From Streptomyces flavofungini (lineage in GTDB: Bacteria > Actinomycetota > Actinomycetes > Streptomycetales > Streptomycetaceae), in the NCBI RefSeq assembly GCF_014650815.1, contig NZ_BMVR01000003.1, positions 372,001-436,000 of the forward strand: DNA of 64,000 nt. The letters run 5' to 3'. Position numbers and translations under genes: made by a program. The notes under the pieces were generated by a model, which made no database searches, was not told where the DNA came from, and saw only the letters and a program-made list of their open reading frames with translations. Positions 1 to 8,483 of this stretch are shown here, piece by piece (within the stretch, counting starts at the first letter, position 1; the number at the start of each line of letters is the position of its first letter).

Positions 1-5
1 TGCCG

Positions 6-617
6 TCACTCACGCCCCGTCCCCTCCGCCGTCTCGGCCAGCGCCTCGAACAGCAGCGCCGACGACGTGGCCCCCGGGTCCTGGTGGCCGATGCTGCGTT
101 CGCCCAGGTAGCTCGCCCTGCCCTTGCGGGCCTGCAGCGGCGTGGTCGCGAGGGCGCCCTCGTGGGCGGCGGCGCGGGCCGCGGCGAAGGACGTGGGGAG
201 CGCGTCGAGCGCCGGGACCAGGGCGTCCAGCATCGTCTTGTCGCCGGGTGCCGCACCGCCCAGCGCGGCCACCGCGTCGACGCCGGTGCGCAGGGCGTCG
301 GCGAACTCGGCCTCGCTGACCTCGGCCGCGTCGCCCAGGGCCTTGCCGGTGCGGCGCAGCAGCGTGCCGTACAGCGGTCCGGACGCGCCGCCCACGGTGG
401 AGATCAACTGCCGTCCCGCCAGGGTCAGTACGGCACCGGGGGTGTCCGGGGTCTCCTTCGCCAGGACGGCGGCGACGGCGGTGAAGCCGCGCTGGAGGTT
501 GCTGCCGTGGTCGGCGTCGCCGATGGGCGAGTCCAACTCGGTGAGCCGCTCCGCCTCCCGGTCGACGGCCGCGGCGGCGGTGGTCAGCCAGCGGCGGAAG
601 AAATCGGCGTCGAGCAC
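6..617 (-). CDS. dhaL: Dihydroxyacetone kinase, ADP-binding subunit DhaL
   Basis: This 203-residue protein is the nucleotide-binding half of a DhaK/DhaL dihydroxyacetone kinase, which phosphorylates dihydroxyacetone in the cytoplasm. The N-terminal GDADHGSN stretch carries the Asp residues that bind the Mg-nucleotide. The GGASGPLYGTL segment and the late GHQDPGATS segment are also typical of DhaL, and the length is normal for the family. It lies 96 nt downstream of dhaK on the same strand, so the two are probably one transcript. A phosphotransferase partner (DhaM) would be expected beyond the window start but is not visible. The identification rests on family motifs and pairing and is quite secure. 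Confidence 0.93.
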   Translation of the reverse strand: MLDADFFRRWLTTAAAAVDREAERLTELDSPIGDADHGSNLQRGFTAVAAVLAKETPDTPGAVLTLAGRQLISTVGGASGPLYGTLLRRTGKALGDAAEVSEAEFADALRTGVDAVAALGGAAPGDKTMLDALVPALDALPTSFAAARAAAHEGALATTPLQARKGRASYLGERSIGHQDPGATSSALLFEALAETAEGTGRE

Positions 618-713
618 GGGAACTCCTTGCGTTGGCGGTGCGCCGGGCCGAGGGGTCCGGGCCGGTGGCGTGGGGGGTCGGTACGGAGGCTGGTACCGGG
701 GCCGGGCCGGAGG

Positions 714-1706
714 TCACATGCCCCAGCGCAGCCCCGCGGTGCGCACGGGCGCGTCCCACAGCCGCAGCAGCTCCTCGTCGACCCGGCACAGCGTCACGGA
801 GGTACCCGCCATGTCGAGGGACGTCACGTAGTCGCCGACGAGGGTGCGGGCCACGGGAACCCCGCGTTCGCCGAGCACGCGGTGGACCTCCGCGTTGAAG
901 CCGTACAGCTCCAGGAGCGGGGTGGCGCCCATGCCGTTGACGAGGACGAGCACCGGGTCGTGCGAGTCGAGGTCCTCCAGGACGGCGTCCACGGCGAAGT
1001 CGGCGATCTCCCGGGACGTCATCATGGCCCGCCGCTCGCGGCCCGGCTCGCCGTGGATGCCGACGCCCAGTTCGAGCTCACCGGCGGGCAGGTCGAAGGT
1101 GGGGGAGCCCTTCGCGGGGGTGGAGCAGGCGCTGAGGGCGACGCCGAAGCTGCGGGAGTTCTCGTTGGCCTTCCGGGCGATCGCCTCGACGCGCTCCAGC
1201 GGCATGCCCTCCTCGGCGGCGGCGCCCGCCAGCTTCTCCACGAACAGGGTCGCGCCGGTGCCGCGCCGCCCTGCCGTGTACAGGCTGTCGGTCACGGCCA
1301 CGTCGTCGTTGACGAGGACCTTGGCGACCTGGATGCCCTCGTCCTCGGCCAGGTCGGCGGCCATGTCGAAGTTCAGCACGTCACCGGTGTAGTTCTTGAT
1401 GACGAACAGCACGCCCGCGCCGCTGTCCACGGCGGCCGCGGCCCGCACCATCTGGTCGGGCACCGGCGAGGTGAACACCTCACCGGGACACGCGGCCGAC
1501 AGCATCCCCGGCCCCACGAACCCGCCGTGCAGCGGTTCGTGCCCCGACCCGCCGCCCGACACCAGCGCGACCTTCCCGGCGACCGGTGCGTCCGACCGCG
1601 TGATCACCCGGTTCTCCACGTCGACCCGCAGCTCCGGATGCGCCGCCGCCATCCCCCTGAGCGCGTCCGCGACCACGGTCTCCGCCACGTTGATGAGCAT
1701 CCTCAT
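714..1706 (-). CDS. dhaK: Dihydroxyacetone kinase, substrate-binding subunit DhaK
   Basis: DhaK (330 residues) binds dihydroxyacetone covalently through a His for phosphorylation together with DhaL. The GGGSGHEP segment near residue 50, the VIKNYTGD segment near 110 and the GIHGEPG motif near 220, which carries the substrate-binding His in this family, are all present. The start at 1706 is chosen because GGAGGT lies just upstream and the homologous sequence begins there (MRMLINVAE); an in-frame start at 1808 would add unrelated residues. It is the first gene of a dhaKL pair. The stretch upstream holds short direct repeats and an integrase remnant on the other strand. Confidence 0.93.
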   Translation of the reverse strand: MRMLINVAETVVADALRGMAAAHPELRVDVENRVITRSDAPVAGKVALVSGGGSGHEPLHGGFVGPGMLSAACPGEVFTSPVPDQMVRAAAAVDSGAGVLFVIKNYTGDVLNFDMAADLAEDEGIQVAKVLVNDDVAVTDSLYTAGRRGTGATLFVEKLAGAAAEEGMPLERVEAIARKANENSRSFGVALSACSTPAKGSPTFDLPAGELELGVGIHGEPGRERRAMMTSREIADFAVDAVLEDLDSHDPVLVLVNGMGATPLLELYGFNAEVHRVLGERGVPVARTLVGDYVTSLDMAGTSVTLCRVDEELLRLWDAPVRTAGLRWGM

Positions 1707-1790
1707 GGGTACCTCCGGGTGATTCGAGCGAGTGGGGGCCTGGCGGGGTCTTCGCTGGTCAGATTGATTGAGGCTAGTTCTTGACCGTGG

Positions 1791-1820
1791 CGATTCATGG
1801 CGATTCATGGCGATCGGTGG
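1791..1820. repeat. Short tandem repeat upstream of dhaK
   Basis: The 10-base unit CGATTCATGG occurs twice head to tail (1791-1810), followed by a degenerate third copy. It lies about 85 nt upstream of the dhaK start, where an operator would be plausible, but nothing else supports a regulatory role. Confidence 0.4.
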
Positions 1821-2002
1821 CGGGGTCGGGGTGGGGCTGATGCTGGCTCAACATTGACTCTACTGATGGGGCGTCAGCTATTTGGCGGGATGACTCGGGC
1901 GCAACCTCGGCCTCAGTATCGGCGGATGTCCGTTCCGGGTCACGACCTCCGACATGGCCGCGCGATGTGATGCAGGGCATGGACGGGCGACGATGATCGG
2001 AC

Positions 2003-2270
2003 ATGCGAGTGTGCGGGACGTTGATTCGGCAATATCTGGATCGCCACTCGCTCGATGCCGACTCGATCCGGAGCCTCGACTCCGTGTTGAAGAATCACCT
2101 GCTGCCGGCCTTGGGGTCACGGAGAATGAATTCGTTCGACCGCAGGGCCGTCGATGGGTTCCTTCGCGTGCTGGAGCGCGAGAGAGAGGGGGGCCGGAGA
2201 CCCGTCTCATGCCTACATCAGTTTTAGGTCGATTCTGCTGGATGCCCGGCGGCGGGGTCTCTACCCCGCG
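2003..2270 (+). pseudogene. Tyrosine recombinase (phage/ICE integrase) N-terminal remnant
   Basis: The first 62 codons read like the SAM-like core-binding domain of a tyrosine integrase (YLDRHSLDADSIRSLDSVLK, then HLLPALG and RRAVDGFLRVLERE). At the G-run 2188-2193 the frame is lost; the adjacent frame then continues in the same style (SHAYISFRSILLDARRRGLY) to about 2270. The catalytic domain with its R-H-R-Y residues is absent. The remnant ends where an unrelated minus-strand remnant begins, so it is frameshifted and truncated. It suggests that an integrated element was once present. No tRNA or attachment repeat was seen nearby. Confidence 0.6.
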
Positions 2271-2553
2271 GCGCTCCACAGCCTGCGCGGGTCGTACGAC
2301 TCCGTCCACGGCGGCTGGTCACCGTGCAGGAGCCGGGTAAGGAGTTGTCCGGTGAGGACGCCGCTGCACATGCCCCAGCCGCCGAAGCCGGTGGCGACGT
2401 AGGTGTGGTGGGCGCCCGGGTGGTAGCGGCCGATCATGGGGCCGTGTCGCTGACGTCGTTGTCCTGAGCCGCCTACCGGTAGGCGGTGTCCTCGATGGGG
2501 AAGTGGGCGTGCATCCATGTGTCGAGGCGGGCGAAGCCGACGACAGGACCGCC
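2261..2553 (-). pseudogene. C-terminal remnant of a DadA-type FAD-dependent oxidoreductase
   Basis: Read on the minus strand, the fragment matches the end of a DadA-like FAD oxidoreductase: a segment with HFPIEDTAYR, then AAQDNDVSDTAP, then HHTYVATGFGGWGMCSGV and ESYDPRR. A TAG at 2473-2475 stands where the family normally has a Trp (YRWSAQD), and a frameshift separates the middle and last pieces. The N-terminal FAD-binding half is missing. It is clearly non-functional and abuts the integrase remnant end to end. Confidence 0.65.
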
Positions 2554-2865
2554 CCGCCACTGAGGCGCGGCGAGCGTCGGCCACACACGGTCGGTGTGTC
2601 GTCCCGCACACGCTGAGGAGAGAGGTTGGTGCGGTAGGTGCTCCGGGCGCTGCCACGAGACCTACCCCTCGTCGGTATCGCTGTGGATCACGCCCGCACG
2701 GTGTTGAGCTGGGTGAACCGTGCTGCGTTGTCGGGTGGTTCATTGTACGTGCGACGTTCACTGCCGGACGGTTCCATCTGCTCGCGTGCCGGGGCGCGCG
2801 ACGCGCGACCTGCATAGAGAGGCCGGGGCGGGGCATTCGGTTCTTCTGGATGTGAGAGGAAGCCA
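2554..2865. other. Non-coding or degraded spacer
   Basis: About 310 bases between the oxidoreductase remnant and the DUF6328 gene. No reading frame on either strand resembles a known family, and no RNA gene or strong palindrome stands out. It presumably contains the promoter of the DUF6328 gene near its right end. Confidence 0.4.
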
Positions 2866-3435
2866 ATGGCCATGACAGAGAAGTTAGTTGAGGCGACGGC
2901 AGAGGACCTCTTTTGCCGTGGCTGCCAGGACCGGGCAAGTTCGGAGCTGGGCGTCGAGCCGCCGGAGACGGCACGGGACCGGGTCAATCGCCGTTGGAAC
3001 GAGATACTCCAAGAGACCCGAGTCGCCCAGACCGGCGTGCAGATCCTCTTCGGCTTCCTGCTCAGCGTCGCCTTCACCCCGCTGTTCCGGGAGTTGGCCA
3101 CGTTCGACCGGGTCGTCTACGTCGTCACGGTCGTTCTCGGCGCGTCAGCCACCGGCTCGCTCATCGCGCCCGTCTCCATCCATCGCTTCCTGTCCGGCCA
3201 ACGCATGAAGGACGAAGTGGTCGAAGCGGCAAGCCGCTTGATGATCTGCGGCATGGTGCTCCTGGCCCTGACCATCGCCTTCACGCTCCTGCTCATCCTT
3301 CGCCTCGTGGTCCCCGGTGTGCTTGCCGAAGCACTCGTCGGCGGCGTCATGCTGTGGTTCGGCTTCTGCTGGTACGCACTGCCGGTGCGCCTGCGACGCC
3401 GCGCTGCTCGACGGGATGAGTCGCCCGACGTGTAG
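2866..3435 (+). CDS. DUF6328 family membrane protein
   Basis: A 189-residue inner-membrane protein. After a charged N-terminal section of about 50 residues comes the family hallmark ETRVAQTGVQILFGFLLSVA, which leads into the first membrane helix. Further hydrophobic segments lie near residues 87-105, 124-148 and 152-170, giving about four helices and a basic cytoplasmic tail. The function of DUF6328 is unknown; in streptomycetes such genes often sit near stress genes. GAGAGGA lies 5 nt before the ATG at 2866; the nearby ATG two codons later is an alternative. It appears to be monocistronic. Confidence 0.8.
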   Translation: MAMTEKLVEATAEDLFCRGCQDRASSELGVEPPETARDRVNRRWNEILQETRVAQTGVQILFGFLLSVAFTPLFRELATFDRVVYVVTVVLGASATGSLIAPVSIHRFLSGQRMKDEVVEAASRLMICGMVLLALTIAFTLLLILRLVVPGVLAEALVGGVMLWFGFCWYALPVRLRRRAARRDESPDV

Positions 3436-3720
3436 CTCCACGCCGGGTCTATGTCTTCCTGGGTTGCTCCCTGTCATGCGGACATCTGCGGACCGTGCAT
3501 CCAAGATGCAGGCCGCTTGAGTTGACTGAGCGCTGTTCGAAACCGGTCGGCTCCACGTGGCCGAGTGCGCGGGTCAGCAGTGACGGTTGTGCTCGGCCGG
3601 CCGTGACAGCCCCGCCATTCGGTCCTTCGAATTCCTCAGTCCACCGTTCTCCGTGGAGCCGTCGCTTGCTGCTGGCGAACTGACCCGCGCTCTCTGTGAC
3701 CTAGCCCGTAAACAGCACGC

Positions 3721-3933
3721 CTATTCGTCATTCGCGGGGCGGGTGTTTCGGGCGACGTGCTTCTGTGCTTCTGGACTAGGTGAGAGAGCGTCCCCGGCCT
3801 CTGCGTCCTTGCGCGGCTCGCGCTCCCGGCCGGGAAGGCTGGTCTCCGCTTCTTCCGCCTCGCTGAGGACCTCGTCGGCCGCAGTCTGCGGGCTTTGATC
3901 GGCGCCGTGATCAGGCCGACTCTTGCGTCCCAT
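3721..3933 (-). CDS. Small hydrophilic protein of unknown function
   Basis: A 70-residue, highly charged protein rich in Glu, Ala and Arg with no hydrophobic segment, probably soluble and largely disordered. A strong GGAGG lies 6 nt before the ATG at 3933. It overlaps the end of the upstream P450 remnant by 23 nt, as a translationally coupled downstream gene would. No family was recognised. The good ribosome-binding site and biased composition favour a real gene; its retention beside dead neighbours is odd. Chance coding remains possible. Confidence 0.5.
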   Translation of the reverse strand: MGRKSRPDHGADQSPQTAADEVLSEAEEAETSLPGREREPRKDAEAGDALSPSPEAQKHVARNTRPANDE

Positions 3934-4486
3934 GGGATTCCTCCCCAGGCAGTTCGATGACGAAGCCGCTGCGGGGCGTCGTCGGCATCCGGTCCAGCGG
4001 GATCCGCAGATCCTGCTCGGCAACGCGATACTCAAGGCGAGCGAGGCGGGGCAGCAGACAGCTCAACACGGCCAGGGTCACGTCCTCGCCCGGGCAGCGA
4101 TGGTTTCGGGACGCGTCTCCGCCGCCTTGAGGGACGAGCTCGTCGCGCCCCGGTTCTCGGCCGGTGAACCGTTCCGGGTCGAACTCGTAGGGCGTACCCC
4201 ATAGTTCCGGATCGTGGTTCTGGCCGTAGAGGTCGAGGAGGAGGAGGGTGCCTTCCGGGATCGGCTCCCCGTCGTGCTCCGTATCGCGGGCCGCGAAGCC
4301 GGCCACGAACGGCGCGAACGGGTAGAAGCGCCGGACTTCGTGGGCGAATGCCCGGGCGTATCCTTCGCCGTCGCGCACCAAGCGCGGACGCAGGGCCGGA
4401 TGGCGGTGCAGGGCGTGGGCGCCGAACACGGCGTACCAGGTGATGGCGACGGTCGGGCGGAGAATGTTGAGGACCCGTAGCCTGCG
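3911..4486 (-). pseudogene. C-terminal half of a CYP152-type cytochrome P450
   Basis: About 190 codons match the distal half of a CYP152-like fatty-acid peroxygenase. LRVLNILRPTVAI is I-helix-like, HEVRRFYPF corresponds to the ExxR region, LLDLYGQNHD follows, and GGGDASRNHRCPGED is the haem loop with its ligand Cys. A full enzyme has roughly 410 residues, so the whole N-terminal half, including the substrate channel, is missing. The open frame continues upstream only into out-of-frame response-regulator sequence, so no complete enzyme can be made. It is judged a deletion fusion with the neighbouring receiver remnant. Confidence 0.75.
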
Positions 4487-4810
4487 GCCCCGGCCGTGAT
4501 GGCGTCGAGGAGGGCGTCCTCGTCGTCGAACGACGTGAGCATCGGACACGCCGACTCCAGCGTGTCCGACTGCAGTTCACCGTAGACCGTGATGCCGTCG
4601 CCATCCGGCAGCCGCACATCGAGCAGAGCCATGTCGGGGCGGAGCGCCCGGGCCGCGGACCAGCGCCTGGGCGCTGCTCGCGGCATCTCCGACCACCTCG
4701 ATGCCGGGGTTCGCGTCGAGCAGGTCGCGCAGACCACGGAGGATGACTTCACGGTCGTCGAGGAGGAAGACCCTGATCGGCCGCTGTGGAGTGAAGGTCC
4801 GTGCACTCAT
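4474..4810 (-). pseudogene. DevR/NarL-type response regulator receiver remnant
   Basis: The start at 4810 has a good AAGGAG site and encodes RPIRVFLLDDREVILRGLRD, the beginning of a receiver domain of the DevR (DosR) type. A one-base shift near 4650-4657 breaks the frame; the next frame continues with ALRPDMALLDVRLPDGDG (the phosphoacceptor Asp region), MLTSFDDEDALLDAI and AGAAGYG, and then meets the P450 remnant. The LuxR-type DNA-binding domain is absent. A former hypoxia/dormancy regulator in this island fits the surrounding genes. The assignment to the DevR subgroup is by sequence resemblance only. Confidence 0.7.
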
Positions 4811-4925
4811 GGCTCTCCTTGACCCCTGGCTTCGGTGTCGGGCCGCCGCATGTGGTCCGGGTTCCATCGTGTCGATCGCGGCATCTCCGCTGCCGGGAGC
4901 CGAACGGCCCCACGCCATGCGTGTG

Positions 4926-5108
4926 TCAGCAGGTGCGAGGCGGTTGCTCGCTGAGTGGCAGGTCCACCACCCGCCGCGCGACGACCCACGTGGGTGGTAC
5001 GGCCCGGCCCGCAGGGGCCTTGCCGACGTCGCGCAGGTGCAGTTCGCCCTCGCCCGCCACGCGGGAGAGCGAGCCGGCGTGCAGGACCTGGGAACCTCGA
5101 TGTGTCAC
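4926..5108 (-). pseudogene. hydA: Group 3b [NiFe] hydrogenase large (alpha) subunit, N-terminal stub
   Basis: A GTG at 5108 overlaps the hydD stop (GTGA) and starts a frame reading [20 protein letters not shown] and then ELHLRD, which matches the first residues of the [NiFe] large subunit (consensus ...ARVEGEG...). After about 28 codons the resemblance stops and the frame runs out at 4926. Both CxxC pairs that hold the Ni-Fe centre are absent from the window, so the catalytic subunit has been deleted. Position and coupling to hydD make the identity convincing. Confidence 0.75.
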
Positions 5109-5860
5109 GACCTCAACTCCGCTTCGAAGGCGGCCGTGTTGAAGGTGTGAAGGAAGCGTTCGGTGTCGCGATCGTCCATGCCGTCGCGGCGTAGCAACGG
5201 GATCAGTGCGGGGAGGTTCACTGAGCCGGACGGGCCGAAGCAGCCGTAGCAGCCACGCCCGTACGCCGGACAGATCGCGCCGCAGCCGGCGTGGGTGACC
5301 GGGCCGAGGCAGGGGGTGCCGTGGGCGACGGTGACGCAGACCGTGCCGCGCCGCTTGCACTCGAAGCAGACGCTGTGGTCGGGGACGTCGGGTTTTCGGC
5401 CGCTGAGGTAGGCGGTGATGACTTCGAGGAGCTGGCGGCGGTCGATGGGACAGCCGCGCAGCTCGAAGTCGACGTCCACGTGGGCGGATACGGGCGTGGA
5501 GGTGGCTAGTGCACTGATGTATTCGGGGCGGGCGTAGACGGTGCGGCGATACTCGTCGACATCGGCGAAATTGCGCAGGGCTTGGATCCCGCCGGCCGTG
5601 GCGCAGGCTCCGATGGTCACCAAGTGGCGGGAGGCGGCTCGGATCTCGCGGATCCGCTCGGCGTCGGCGGCCGTGGTGATGGAGCCCTCGACGAGTGTGA
5701 GGTCGTACGGACCGGGCCGGACGGCGCTGGACGCCTCCAGGAAGTGGGAGATCCGCACCTGTCCCGCGAGGCCGAGGAGTTCGTCCTCGCAGTCGAGCAG
5801 TGTGAGCTGACAGCCGTCGCAGGAGGCCAGTTTGAACACGGCGAGGGTCGGCGCACTCAT
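5105..5860 (-). CDS. hydD: Group 3b [NiFe] hydrogenase small (delta) subunit
   Basis: A 251-residue electron-transfer subunit of a cytoplasmic NAD(P)-linked [NiFe] (sulf)hydrogenase. The N-terminal [12 protein letters not shown] supplies the first ligands of the proximal iron-sulfur cluster, [10 protein letters not shown] lies near residue 100, and the C-terminal stretch [18 protein letters not shown] supplies more. It lacks a Tat signal, as expected for the cytoplasmic group 3 enzymes. Its start is one base away from the hydG stop, and its stop overlaps the hydA stub start. The gene itself looks intact but has no large subunit to pair with, so it cannot form a working hydrogenase here unless another copy exists elsewhere. 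Confidence 0.88.
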   Translation of the reverse strand: MSAPTLAVFKLASCDGCQLTLLDCEDELLGLAGQVRISHFLEASSAVRPGPYDLTLVEGSITTAADAERIREIRAASRHLVTIGACATAGGIQALRNFADVDEYRRTVYARPEYISALATSTPVSAHVDVDFELRGCPIDRRQLLEVITAYLSGRKPDVPDHSVCFECKRRGTVCVTVAHGTPCLGPVTHAGCGAICPAYGRGCYGCFGPSGSVNLPALIPLLRRDGMDDRDTERFLHTFNTAAFEAELRS

Positions 5861-5861
5861 G

Positions 5862-6668
5862 TCACAACTCCCTTACATAGAGCAGAGGTTCGGCGATGTC
5901 CCAGCCGACCACAGGGCCGTCCCGGCACAGCAGCAGTGGGCCGAGCTGGCAGTGTCCGCAGTGGCCCGTAGCGCAGCGCATGTTGCGTTCCAGAGAGACT
6001 TTGATCCGGTCGGCCGGCAGGCCGCGGTGCAGCAGGTCGCGAGCGGTCGCCCGGATCATCGGTTCGGGGCCGCAGACGAATGCGGTGGTCGCCGTCGGCT
6101 CGAAACGGGCGAGGCCCAGGAGGCGGGTGACCACGCCGATCTGGCCCGTCCAGCCGTCGCCTGGCCGGTCGACGGTGACACCGGTGTAAGCGGTCGGCCA
6201 ACGCCCCGTCTCCGCACGGCAGATCAACTCGGCGGGGCCGCGGGCCCCGATGAGGACGTTGAGCCGTCCGTAGGCCTCCGCATCCAGGACGGCGTCGTGG
6301 ATCAGAGGTCGCAGTGGGGCGAGCCCGATGCCGCCCGCCACCACGAGGAGGTCGTGCCCTGTGGCCGCGGACAGCTCCCAGCCGGTGCCGTACGGGCCGC
6401 GCAACGCCAGTACGTCTCCCACTTGAGCGTCGTACAGGCCGGCGGAGACGGCGCCGACGCCGCGTACCGTATGGACGAGGTCACCGTCGCGGGGGATGCC
6501 GCTGACCGAGATGGGGACCTCGCCCCGGCCGAAGGCGTACATCATCGCGAACTGCCCGGGCGCGAAGGCCGACAGTGCCTCACCGACCGGTTTCAGGCGA
6601 AGGGTGACGGTGTCGTGGGTCTCCCGGTGCCGATCGACGACGCGGTGGGGTACGGGGAGGGCGGTCAT
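5862..6668 (-). CDS. hydG: Group 3b hydrogenase gamma subunit, FAD/NAD(P)-binding reductase
   Basis: A 268-residue ferredoxin-NADP reductase-type protein. Residues 1-100 form the FAD-binding barrel, and the [14 protein letters not shown] stretch begins the NAD(P)-binding domain. FVCGPEPMI near 196 is the nicotinamide-side motif, and the C-terminal [17 protein letters not shown] provides four Cys for a [2Fe-2S] cluster. In group 3b enzymes this subunit moves electrons between the hydrogenase module and NAD(P)H. ATGA overlap with the gene upstream indicates coupled translation. It could act alone as a diaphorase now that the catalytic subunit is gone; that is inference. Confidence 0.88.
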   Translation of the reverse strand: MTALPVPHRVVDRHRETHDTVTLRLKPVGEALSAFAPGQFAMMYAFGRGEVPISVSGIPRDGDLVHTVRGVGAVSAGLYDAQVGDVLALRGPYGTGWELSAATGHDLLVVAGGIGLAPLRPLIHDAVLDAEAYGRLNVLIGARGPAELICRAETGRWPTAYTGVTVDRPGDGWTGQIGVVTRLLGLARFEPTATTAFVCGPEPMIRATARDLLHRGLPADRIKVSLERNMRCATGHCGHCQLGPLLLCRDGPVVGWDIAEPLLYVREL

Positions 6669-7126
6669 CCCCGCGTGCCCGTTCCGCTGCCGTAGGGCGC
6701 GTACAGGTCAAGGAGCCTGGTGCGGGCGGACTGCAGCCGGTGGGCGAGCACCTTGCCGACCCACATGGCGACCTCCACGCCGAGCGTGGGGTCGTCCTGG
6801 CAGACGGCGCGGACCGCCACCGCGTCGAACTCATAGGCGCGCAGCGGGCTGATCGTCTCTGCGCCCAGCTGCCACACGTACGGTGGGAACAGCCAGGACC
6901 AGCCGACGAGTTCACCGTGCCCGATGGTCTCGATGACAGGGGCACGGCGGCCGGGGACATACATGTCGAGGGAGACCGTCCCGGTGCGGACGACCCAGAA
7001 CCGGTCGGCCTGTCCGCCTTCCTGGAAGAGACGCGTGCCCACGGGGACGTTCACCTCGCGGGCAATCCGCATCAGGCGGTCGCGGTGCTCGGCGGGAAGG
7101 GCGCTCATCATCGTCGCGGCGGTCAT
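6665..7126 (-). CDS. Cyclic-nucleotide-binding-like (Crp-type sensor) protein without DNA-binding domain
   Basis: A 153-residue protein made almost entirely of a cNMP-binding beta-roll: VPVGTRLFQEGGQADRFWVV and then GTVSLD near residues 28-54, and IGHGELVGWSWLFPPYVW near 68-85. There is no room for the C-terminal helix-turn-helix of Crp/FNR regulators, so it is probably a small-ligand or redox-responsive accessory protein, not a transcription factor. Such genes are commonly embedded in group 3b hydrogenase operons. It overlaps both neighbours by ATGA, so its synthesis is tied to hydB and hydG. Confidence 0.82.
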   Translation of the reverse strand: MTAATMMSALPAEHRDRLMRIAREVNVPVGTRLFQEGGQADRFWVVRTGTVSLDMYVPGRRAPVIETIGHGELVGWSWLFPPYVWQLGAETISPLRAYEFDAVAVRAVCQDDPTLGVEVAMWVGKVLAHRLQSARTRLLDLYAPYGSGTGTRG

Positions 7127-8250
7127 CGCTCTGCCTCCTCCTGGAGCGCCGAGACTTCCTCGGTGATGTCGATGCCGACGGGACACCAGACGATGCAGCG
7201 GCCGCAGCCCACACATCCGGAGCTGTCGAACTGGTCGTGCCAGGTGCCGAGTTTGTGGGTCAGCCACTGCCGGTAGCGGCTGTGCGGCGACTTGCGCACC
7301 GGACCGCCGTGGATATGGGAGAAGTCCAGGTCGAAGCAGGAGTCCCAGCGCTGCCACCGCTCGGCGTGATCCCCGGTGAGATCGGTGACCTCCTCGGTGG
7401 TGGTGCAGAAGCAGGTCGGGCAGACCATGGTGCAGTTGCCGCAGGTCAGACAGCGCGCGGCGACGTCGTCCCAGCGGTCGGCCTCCAGGCTTGCGCCCAT
7501 CAGCCGCTGCAGGCTCACCGGCGGCATGGACCGGCCCATCCGGTCCGCGGCGTCGGCCACTGCCGTACGGGCGGACTCCCGCGTCGTCGAGTCGGCGGCG
7601 CGGTGGGGGACCTCGGCCAGCAGCTCGGCACCCTCCTCGGTGCCGACCCGTACGAAGAAGCGGTGCCCTGCCTGGTCCACGACCTCGGTGAGGGCGAGAT
7701 CGAAACCGGCATCGGCGCCCGGACCGCTGCCCATGGAGACGCAGAAGCACGTCGCCCCGGGCTCGGTGCACTCGGCGGCTATCAGGAACGCCCCTTTCCG
7801 GCGTTCCTGATAGCCGCTGTCCTTGAAGTGCCCGCCGGTCAGCACTCGGTCCTGGATCGCGATGGCGCGCAGGTCGCAGGGTCGGACGCCGAGGAACGCG
7901 TACGAGGGCGCGGCGGCGGACTCCGCCTGTACGGTCAGCTGCCCGTCCGCCGAGCGGTCCGCGCTCCACAGCTTCTCCCGCTGTGGATGCAGGAAGTTCT
8001 TCCAGGATTGCGGGCCCGCGGAGTGAGCGAACGCCGCCTCGTCGTTGCGCCGCCGCAGCCGGTAGTGCCCGGCCTCCAGCTCCACGCCCCACCCGTAAGG
8101 AAGTTCCTCGGCGGAGCCGAGTTCCGCGAGCACGATCGCGGCGTCCCGGACAGTGGGGCCGATGACGGTGCGGCCGCTCGCCACAAGGGCCTCGACGAGG
8201 GCGTTGAGGCCGGTGCGGTCGAGCACGGCAGGCGCAGCAGGCGTGGTCAT
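7123..8250 (-). CDS. hydB: Group 3b hydrogenase beta subunit, 4Fe-4S protein
   Basis: A 375-residue iron-sulfur subunit of the sulfhydrogenase type. It contains two ferredoxin-like clusters near the C-terminus: CLTCGNCTMVCPTCFC around residue 265 and CVGCGRCIVWCP around 345. The N-terminal two-thirds is the family-specific domain with GVRPCDLRAIAIQDRVL. The start at 8250 is preceded by AGGAGG at a good distance. It heads the surviving hydB-crp-hydG-hydD run. A palindrome lies 73 nt upstream. Intact in sequence, but its partner large subunit is lost. Confidence 0.88.
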   Translation of the reverse strand: MTTPAAPAVLDRTGLNALVEALVASGRTVIGPTVRDAAIVLAELGSAEELPYGWGVELEAGHYRLRRRNDEAAFAHSAGPQSWKNFLHPQREKLWSADRSADGQLTVQAESAAAPSYAFLGVRPCDLRAIAIQDRVLTGGHFKDSGYQERRKGAFLIAAECTEPGATCFCVSMGSGPGADAGFDLALTEVVDQAGHRFFVRVGTEEGAELLAEVPHRAADSTTRESARTAVADAADRMGRSMPPVSLQRLMGASLEADRWDDVAARCLTCGNCTMVCPTCFCTTTEEVTDLTGDHAERWQRWDSCFDLDFSHIHGGPVRKSPHSRYRQWLTHKLGTWHDQFDSSGCVGCGRCIVWCPVGIDITEEVSALQEEAER

Positions 8251-8322
8251 GGGTTGCCTCCTCCTGATGGCGTCGCTCGGGGGCTCTGCTTCCAGAGTCA
8301 GTGTCAGACTCCACCGGGGGCA

Positions 8323-8338
8323 GGGGCCGTTCGGCCCC
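8323..8338. promoter_or_regulatory. Palindrome upstream of hydB, candidate operator
   Basis: GGGGCC-GTTC-GGCCCC is a perfect 6+6 inverted repeat with a 4-base centre, 73 nt upstream of the hydB start. The location fits a regulator site for the hydrogenase operon, possibly a DevR/OsdR-like factor given the island content. GC-only arms are less improbable in this genome than AT-rich ones, so the call is tentative. Confidence 0.35.
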
Positions 8339-8483
8339 GTGGCAAGAGGGAACGGCATCGCGGATCTGTGGACCTGGAGGAACTCCAGGACAGGCGGGAA
8401 GGGGTGGGCGCCCGGCGGTGATTTCCTCAGCAGGTACCTGTCCCCGCGCTTCGGCCACCCGCACTTTGCGAACCAGAGCCAGA

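Noticed and set aside
84..1784. Long plus-strand open frame opposite dhaL and dhaK
   Set aside because: It is antisense to two clearly recognised genes, has no ribosome-binding site and shows the Gly/Arg-rich composition of a shadow frame in high-GC DNA.
6665..7126. The Crp-like protein considered as the regulator of the FNR box at 29943
   Set aside because: It ends right after the cyclic-nucleotide-binding fold and has no DNA-binding helix-turn-helix.
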